Assembly (NCBI RefSeq): GCF_009833965.1
Contig: NZ_CP047165.1
Location: forward strand, 2,108,001-2,172,000
Direction of reading: 5' to 3'
Length of the DNA: 64,000 bases
DNA from: Pelistega ratti
Lineage (GTDB): Bacteria > Pseudomonadota > Gammaproteobacteria > Burkholderiales > Burkholderiaceae_B
Shown here: positions 59,703 to 64,000 of the stretch, piece by piece
How positions within the stretch are numbered: the stretch's first letter is position 1
How the letters are laid out: each line of letters opens with the position of its first letter
Notes under the pieces: model-generated
Told to the model about the DNA's origin: nothing
The model's database searches: none
Seen by the model: only the letters and a program-made list of their open reading frames with translations
Program-made: the position numbers and the translations under genes

Positions 59703-61232
59703 ATGAACCATTCCGTTAATTTCGATTTAAATCAAAAAACGATTTTAGTGCTAGGTCTAGGAGAAACAGGCTTAGCGGCTAGTCGATGGTGTGTACAACA
59801 GGGGGCAACTGTTAAAGTTGCCGATACACGAGAAAAACCGAGTGGTTTAGAAGCGTTACAATCCTTAGGTATTCCAACAGAAAATTATTATTTAGGTGAA
59901 ACTAAAGCCCTATCAGATGATGCATTGCAATCGGTTCATTGTATTGTGTTAAGTCCGGGGTTATCGCCTTTTCAACCTGATCTTCAACCATTCTTAGAAA
60001 AAGCGGTATCACAGGGGATTGAGGTCATTGGAGAAATAGAGCTTTTTGCACGTGCATTACAATCCTTAAAAGATCAGATAGGATATGCTCCTAAGGTATT
60101 GGCAATCACAGGGACAAATGGTAAAACAACAGTAACGACAATGGTGCGTGATATGTGTTTACAAGCAGGTAAACAGGCTATTGCAGCAGGTAATATCAGT
60201 CCCTCAGCATTAGATGCTTTGCAACAAGCATTAACCCATCAAACATTACCTGATGTGTGGGTGCTAGAGTTATCAAGTTTTCAGTTACATACAGTGGTGA
60301 GTTTACATCCCCATGCTTCTGTCGTATTGAATATTACACAAGACCATCTTGATTGGCATGGTAGTATGGCGCATTATATACAATCCAAAGCCAAATTATT
60401 AGCGTTAAGTGATACCGCTATTGTCAATCGTGATGATGATTATACATTGGGTATGGTTTCGGCAATTGATGATGAGCATATTTGTTCTTTTGGTAGTGAT
60501 GAACCACCGCTAGCGAATGATTTAGGCATTGAACATATCAATGGTATGGCATGGTTATGTGTGAATGAGCAAGATGATTTTGATGTCATACCCCATACCA
60601 AAGCTAAGAAAAAAGTACAAGAACGCCCTACCCGTCAAAAAACAATGATTAAACGTTTAATGCCTGCAGATGCGATGCGTGTTAGAGGTCGTCATAATGC
60701 GTTAAATGCCTTGGCAGCGATTGGATTGTGTCGTGCAATTGATCTGCCTTATGCACCTTTATTAACAACATTACGTCATTATGAAGCACAAGCGCATCGT
60801 AGTAATTTTGTGCGAATGATTCAAGGGGTTGAGTTTATCGATGATAGCAAAGGAACGAATGTTGGTGCGACACAAGCTGCTCTCGTTGGGCTGGGAAGAC
60901 CTGTGGTTATTATTTTAGGTGGATTAGGGAAAGGGCAAGATTTTTCACCTTTATTTCTACCGATTAAACAGTATGCAAGAGCTGTATTGCTGATTGGTCA
61001 GGATAAAGAAATTATTCGAACAGCGCTAGAATCAACAGGTGTTCCTATGGAGGCATTTGATACATTAGAAGCGGCTGTACAGTCTTCTATGCAATATGCC
61101 AAGGAGGGTGATATTGTTTTATTATCCCCTGCTTGCGCGAGTATGGATATGTTTAAAAATTATCATCATCGGGGTGAAGTATTTGTTCATGCGGTCAATC
61201 AACTTGCGGTAGAGATGGGAGAGTTGATGTGA
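59703..61232 (+). CDS. murD: UDP-N-acetylmuramoyl-L-alanine--D-glutamate ligase
   Basis: 509-aa MurD adding D-Glu. N-terminal VLGLGETGLAASRW binds UDP; ATP site AITGTNGKTTVTTM near 136-149; NITQDHLDWHG near 212; ADAMRVRGRHNALNALAA near 322-339; C-terminal SPACASMDMFKNYHHRGEVF. It is longer than E. coli MurD (438 aa), mainly through a basic insertion around residues 298-320 (KAKKKVQERPTRQKTMIKRL), a feature I believe is shared by relatives. Confidence 0.95.
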   Translation: MNHSVNFDLNQKTILVLGLGETGLAASRWCVQQGATVKVADTREKPSGLEALQSLGIPTENYYLGETKALSDDALQSVHCIVLSPGLSPFQPDLQPFLEKAVSQGIEVIGEIELFARALQSLKDQIGYAPKVLAITGTNGKTTVTTMVRDMCLQAGKQAIAAGNISPSALDALQQALTHQTLPDVWVLELSSFQLHTVVSLHPHASVVLNITQDHLDWHGSMAHYIQSKAKLLALSDTAIVNRDDDYTLGMVSAIDDEHICSFGSDEPPLANDLGIEHINGMAWLCVNEQDDFDVIPHTKAKKKVQERPTRQKTMIKRLMPADAMRVRGRHNALNALAAIGLCRAIDLPYAPLLTTLRHYEAQAHRSNFVRMIQGVEFIDDSKGTNVGATQAALVGLGRPVVIILGGLGKGQDFSPLFLPIKQYARAVLLIGQDKEIIRTALESTGVPMEAFDTLEAAVQSSMQYAKEGDIVLLSPACASMDMFKNYHHRGEVFVHAVNQLAVEMGELM

Positions 61233-62416
61233 GCGAATTAACACAAGGTGGGTTTGCTAGAACCACACGTACTAATATGCGGGATTATGACTTATTGCTG
61301 ATTTGTGCCATAGGGACGCTATTAGTATTTGGTTTAATTATGGTGTTTTCTTCTTCTATTGCATTAGGAGATGGGCCTAAATTTGTCAATGCGGATCGTT
61401 ATTATTTTTTCAAACGACATTTCTTGTTTTTGGCAGCAGGTATCGTGATTTGTATGTTAGTTACGCAAATTTCTATGCCATTCTGGGAAAAATATGCCTT
61501 ACACCTTTATGTGTTGGCGGTGATTACATTGATTGCCGTCTTTATTATTGGGGTGAAGGTAAATGGGGCATATCGTTGGATTTCATTAGGTCCTATCCGT
61601 TTTCAACCCTCTGAGCTAGCTAAGTTGGTGATGATTATTTTTACTTCTTGGTACACAGCACGCAAAAAACAATATATGAAAGAAATGAGGGGGTTTGCAC
61701 CTATTATTGTTTTTGCTGGTATTATCTGTGGACTTCTTTTTATTGAACCTGATTTAGGTGCTACTATTGTTGTGGTAGCCATTGTCTTTGGTTTAATTTT
61801 TTTAGGTGGCGTAAGTTTAAAGGTTTTTGTTGGGCTCGTTATCCTTGCTATCGCCGGAGTTGTTTTTGCTATTATCCTTGAGCCTTTTAGGGTACAACGG
61901 TTTTTTGCTTACTTAGATCCTTTTAGCGAACAATATGCTCAATCCACTGCCTATCAATTAACACATTCACTGATTGCTGTGGGACGAGGTGAGATATTTG
62001 GTGTCGGTCTAGGTTTTAGTATTGAAAAATTACACTACTTACCAGAAGCCCATACAGACTTTATTATGGCGGTCGTTGCAGAAGAGCTAGGTTTTGTGGG
62101 TATTTTGGGTGTTATTGTTCTTTTCTCTATCATTATTAAAAAGGGATTAGAAATTGGTCGTCAATCTATTGCAATGGATCGAGAGTTTAACGGTCTAGTT
62201 GCACAAGGTGTTGCCATTTGGTTTGGGGTACAAACGTTTATTAATTTGGGTGTTTGCTTTGGCTTACTACCGACCAAAGGGCTAACATTACCGTTTGTGA
62301 GTTATGGTGGTTCTGCACTCGTGATGAATTTAGTTGCTGTGGGTCTATTATTACGGGTAGATTATGAGAACCGTTGTATGATGCGAGGGCAGCGTCCTTA
62401 TGAAAGGAGAACATAA
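61229..62416 (+). CDS. ftsW: Septal peptidoglycan polymerase FtsW
   Basis: 395-aa SEDS glycosyltransferase with ten TM helices. Marks: [30 protein letters not shown] (pattern G-x-x-R-W-I), [11 protein letters not shown], and [26 protein letters not shown] near the end. GTG start at 61229 overlaps the murD stop by 4 nt. Confidence 0.96.
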   Translation: MSELTQGGFARTTRTNMRDYDLLLICAIGTLLVFGLIMVFSSSIALGDGPKFVNADRYYFFKRHFLFLAAGIVICMLVTQISMPFWEKYALHLYVLAVITLIAVFIIGVKVNGAYRWISLGPIRFQPSELAKLVMIIFTSWYTARKKQYMKEMRGFAPIIVFAGIICGLLFIEPDLGATIVVVAIVFGLIFLGGVSLKVFVGLVILAIAGVVFAIILEPFRVQRFFAYLDPFSEQYAQSTAYQLTHSLIAVGRGEIFGVGLGFSIEKLHYLPEAHTDFIMAVVAEELGFVGILGVIVLFSIIIKKGLEIGRQSIAMDREFNGLVAQGVAIWFGVQTFINLGVCFGLLPTKGLTLPFVSYGGSALVMNLVAVGLLLRVDYENRCMMRGQRPYERRT

Positions 62417-62417
62417 T

Positions 62418-63482
62418 ATGACAAAAAAAATATTAATTATGGCGGGTGGTACTGGTGGTCATATTATGCCTGGCTTAGCCGTTGCAGATACTCTTAAAAA
62501 ACGTGGTTGGCAAGTTAAATGGTTGGGTAATCCTGCACGTATGGAAGGACGTTTAGTTCCTGCTCAGCATATTGAGTTATTACCAATGACTTTTTCTGGA
62601 CTAAGGGGAAAAGGTATCGGCGCAATGCTTAGATTGCCTTTTACCTTATTAAGTGCTTGTCTTGATGCCAGAAAAGCTATTAAAATGGCACAGCCTGATG
62701 TGGTATTAGGTATGGGAGGATATGTCTCTTTCCCTGGTGCTTTAATGGCTAAATTATCAGGTATTCCTATTGTGGTGCATGAACAAAATGCTGTTGCTGG
62801 CACTGCTAATAAAATGATTGCTCAGTTTGCAACAAAAATTCTAACAGGGTTTCCTGATGTACTGCCAAAAGCAGAGACTGTCGGTAATCCTGTTCGTCAA
62901 GACTTATTGCATATGGCTTTACCAGAGCAACGCTATGCTCAACGTCAAGGGCCTTTGCGTATTTTAGTGGTTGGTGGTAGTTTAGGGGCAATGGCATTAA
63001 ATACTTTAGTACCAGAAGCAATCGCTTTAATACCCGAAGCACAACGCCCTTCTATTAAACATCAAGCAGGAGAGCAGCACTTAACCATATTGCAGCAAAA
63101 TTATCAAAAAGTAGGGGTACGGGCAGAATGTGTCGCTTTTATTGATAATATGGCAGAAGCACTAAGTCAAGCAGATTTGCTTATTTGTCGAGCAGGTGCG
63201 ATGACCGTTGCTGAAGTGGCAGCAACAGGTGTTGCCGCATTATTTGTGCCATTACCTCATGCGATAGATGATCATCAAACGGTTAATGCTAGATGGTTAA
63301 GTCAGCAACAGGCGGCATTTAGTCAAGCACAAAAAGATTTAAATGCAAAACAATTAAGTGATTTTTTACAAACGCTTAATCGAGAACAACTTGTACAGGT
63401 TGCCCAACGAGCCAGAAATATGGCCTATACACAGGCAACAGAAGATATTGCTAATGCGTGTGAGAGCGTTATCAAAGGATAA
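62418..63482 (+). CDS. murG: UDP-GlcNAc:lipid I transferase MurG
   Basis: 354-aa GT28 glycosyltransferase making lipid II on the inner membrane face. N-terminal [31 protein letters not shown] near 99-112; [14 protein letters not shown] near 121; [12 protein letters not shown] near 184; [13 protein letters not shown] near 257. ATG 62418 has AAGGAG 8 nt upstream, one base after the ftsW stop. Confidence 0.97.
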   Translation: MTKKILIMAGGTGGHIMPGLAVADTLKKRGWQVKWLGNPARMEGRLVPAQHIELLPMTFSGLRGKGIGAMLRLPFTLLSACLDARKAIKMAQPDVVLGMGGYVSFPGALMAKLSGIPIVVHEQNAVAGTANKMIAQFATKILTGFPDVLPKAETVGNPVRQDLLHMALPEQRYAQRQGPLRILVVGGSLGAMALNTLVPEAIALIPEAQRPSIKHQAGEQHLTILQQNYQKVGVRAECVAFIDNMAEALSQADLLICRAGAMTVAEVAATGVAALFVPLPHAIDDHQTVNARWLSQQQAAFSQAQKDLNAKQLSDFLQTLNREQLVQVAQRARNMAYTQATEDIANACESVIKG

Positions 63483-63485
63483 ATA

Positions 63486-64000
63486 TGAAACATAAAATTC
63501 ACCATATACATTTTATCGGTATAGGTGGCTCTGGAATGAGCGGTATTGCAGAAGTGTTATTGAATCTTGGTTATCAAATCAGTGGTTCAGATATGAATGA
63601 TACAGCCGTTACACGGCGATTGGCAGCGTTAGGGGCTACGATTTATGATAGTCATCAGGCAAGTCATATTGACGGAGCGCAAGCAGTGGTGACATCAACA
63701 GCTATTTTGGGGAGTAACCCTGAAGTGTTAGCTGCCCGAGCTAAGGGGATTCCTGTTGTTCCTCGTGCGATTATGCTAGCAGAACTTATGCGTTTAAAAA
63801 GCGGTATTGCTGTGGCAGGAACACATGGAAAAACCACCACAACAAGTCTGGTGGCGAGTATTCTAGGGGCAGCAGGTATGGATCCCACTTTTGTGATTGG
63901 GGGCAAGTTAAACTCAGTAGGTGCAAATGCACGCTTAGGGACGGGGGATTATATTGTTGTTGAAGCAGATGAGTCTGATGCGTCTTTTTTAAATCTTTTA
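63486..64000 (+). CDS. murC: UDP-N-acetylmuramate--L-alanine ligase, 5' part
   Basis: Open to the window end, about 171 codons. [20 protein letters not shown] is the UDP-binding N-terminus; [19 protein letters not shown] is the ATP site; [10 protein letters not shown] follows. MurC adds L-Ala to UDP-MurNAc, first step of the peptide stem. 3 bp after murG. Confidence 0.96.

Overview
The window reads as chromosomal DNA of a low-GC (roughly 40% by eye, not computed) betaproteobacterium, most likely of the family Alcaligenaceae. Several things point there: a MurE-MurF fusion of the kind known from Bordetella, a DUF2818 gene directly after nuoN, a monomeric NADP isocitrate dehydrogenase, a SWIB-domain protein, and the general gene order. 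The genus (for example Pelistega, Oligella or Taylorella relatives) is inference. Nearly all of it is core genome; I see no insertion sequence, prophage, integrase or CRISPR array.

Layout. 1-130 is the start of rne on the minus strand, preceded by a long structured leader. Divergent rluC starts at 4772. Between these usual neighbours sit three accessory genes: a secreted dienelactone-hydrolase-like enzyme, a small DUF4870 membrane protein and a methyltransferase with a regulatory domain. From 4772 to 15487 the order rluC, (gph-like HAD, amidase, RsmI-like methylase), maf, yceD, rpmF, plsX, fabH, fabD, fabG, acpP, fabF matches the classic rne-to-fabF fatty acid cluster of E. coli. Then come a YgfX-like protein, folK, convergent degP/mucD, a small S4 / oxidoreductase-like / GNAT cluster, tpiA, secG, tRNA-Leu(GAG), azurin, and the complete 14-gene nuo operon for respiratory complex I (22774-37297) with a DUF2818 gene at its end.

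38178-47174 holds cstA and its small YbdD partner, icd (monomeric), an aromatic-acid type MFS transporter, a SWIB protein, pyrC and an O-methyltransferase. 47456-51296 holds catalase and, divergently, a TonB-dependent copper receptor of the OprC/NosA family with a perfect FNR-type box between them. RNase P RNA (rnpB) follows at 51314. From 52168 to the end runs the division and cell wall cluster mraZ, rsmH, ftsL, ftsI, murEF, mraY, murD, ftsW, murG, murC (cut by the window edge).

The most interesting non-coding signals are: an almost identical 19-bp palindromic operator placed at the same distance from the predicted promoters of the hydrolase and the methyltransferase; a dispersed ~90-bp structured repeat in two copies; the long rne leader with hairpin/U-tract elements; a decorated azurin leader; an FNR-type box at the copper receptor; and a 10-bp-periodic MraZ operator. 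At protein level the DUF2818 homologue carries an apparent internal duplication.
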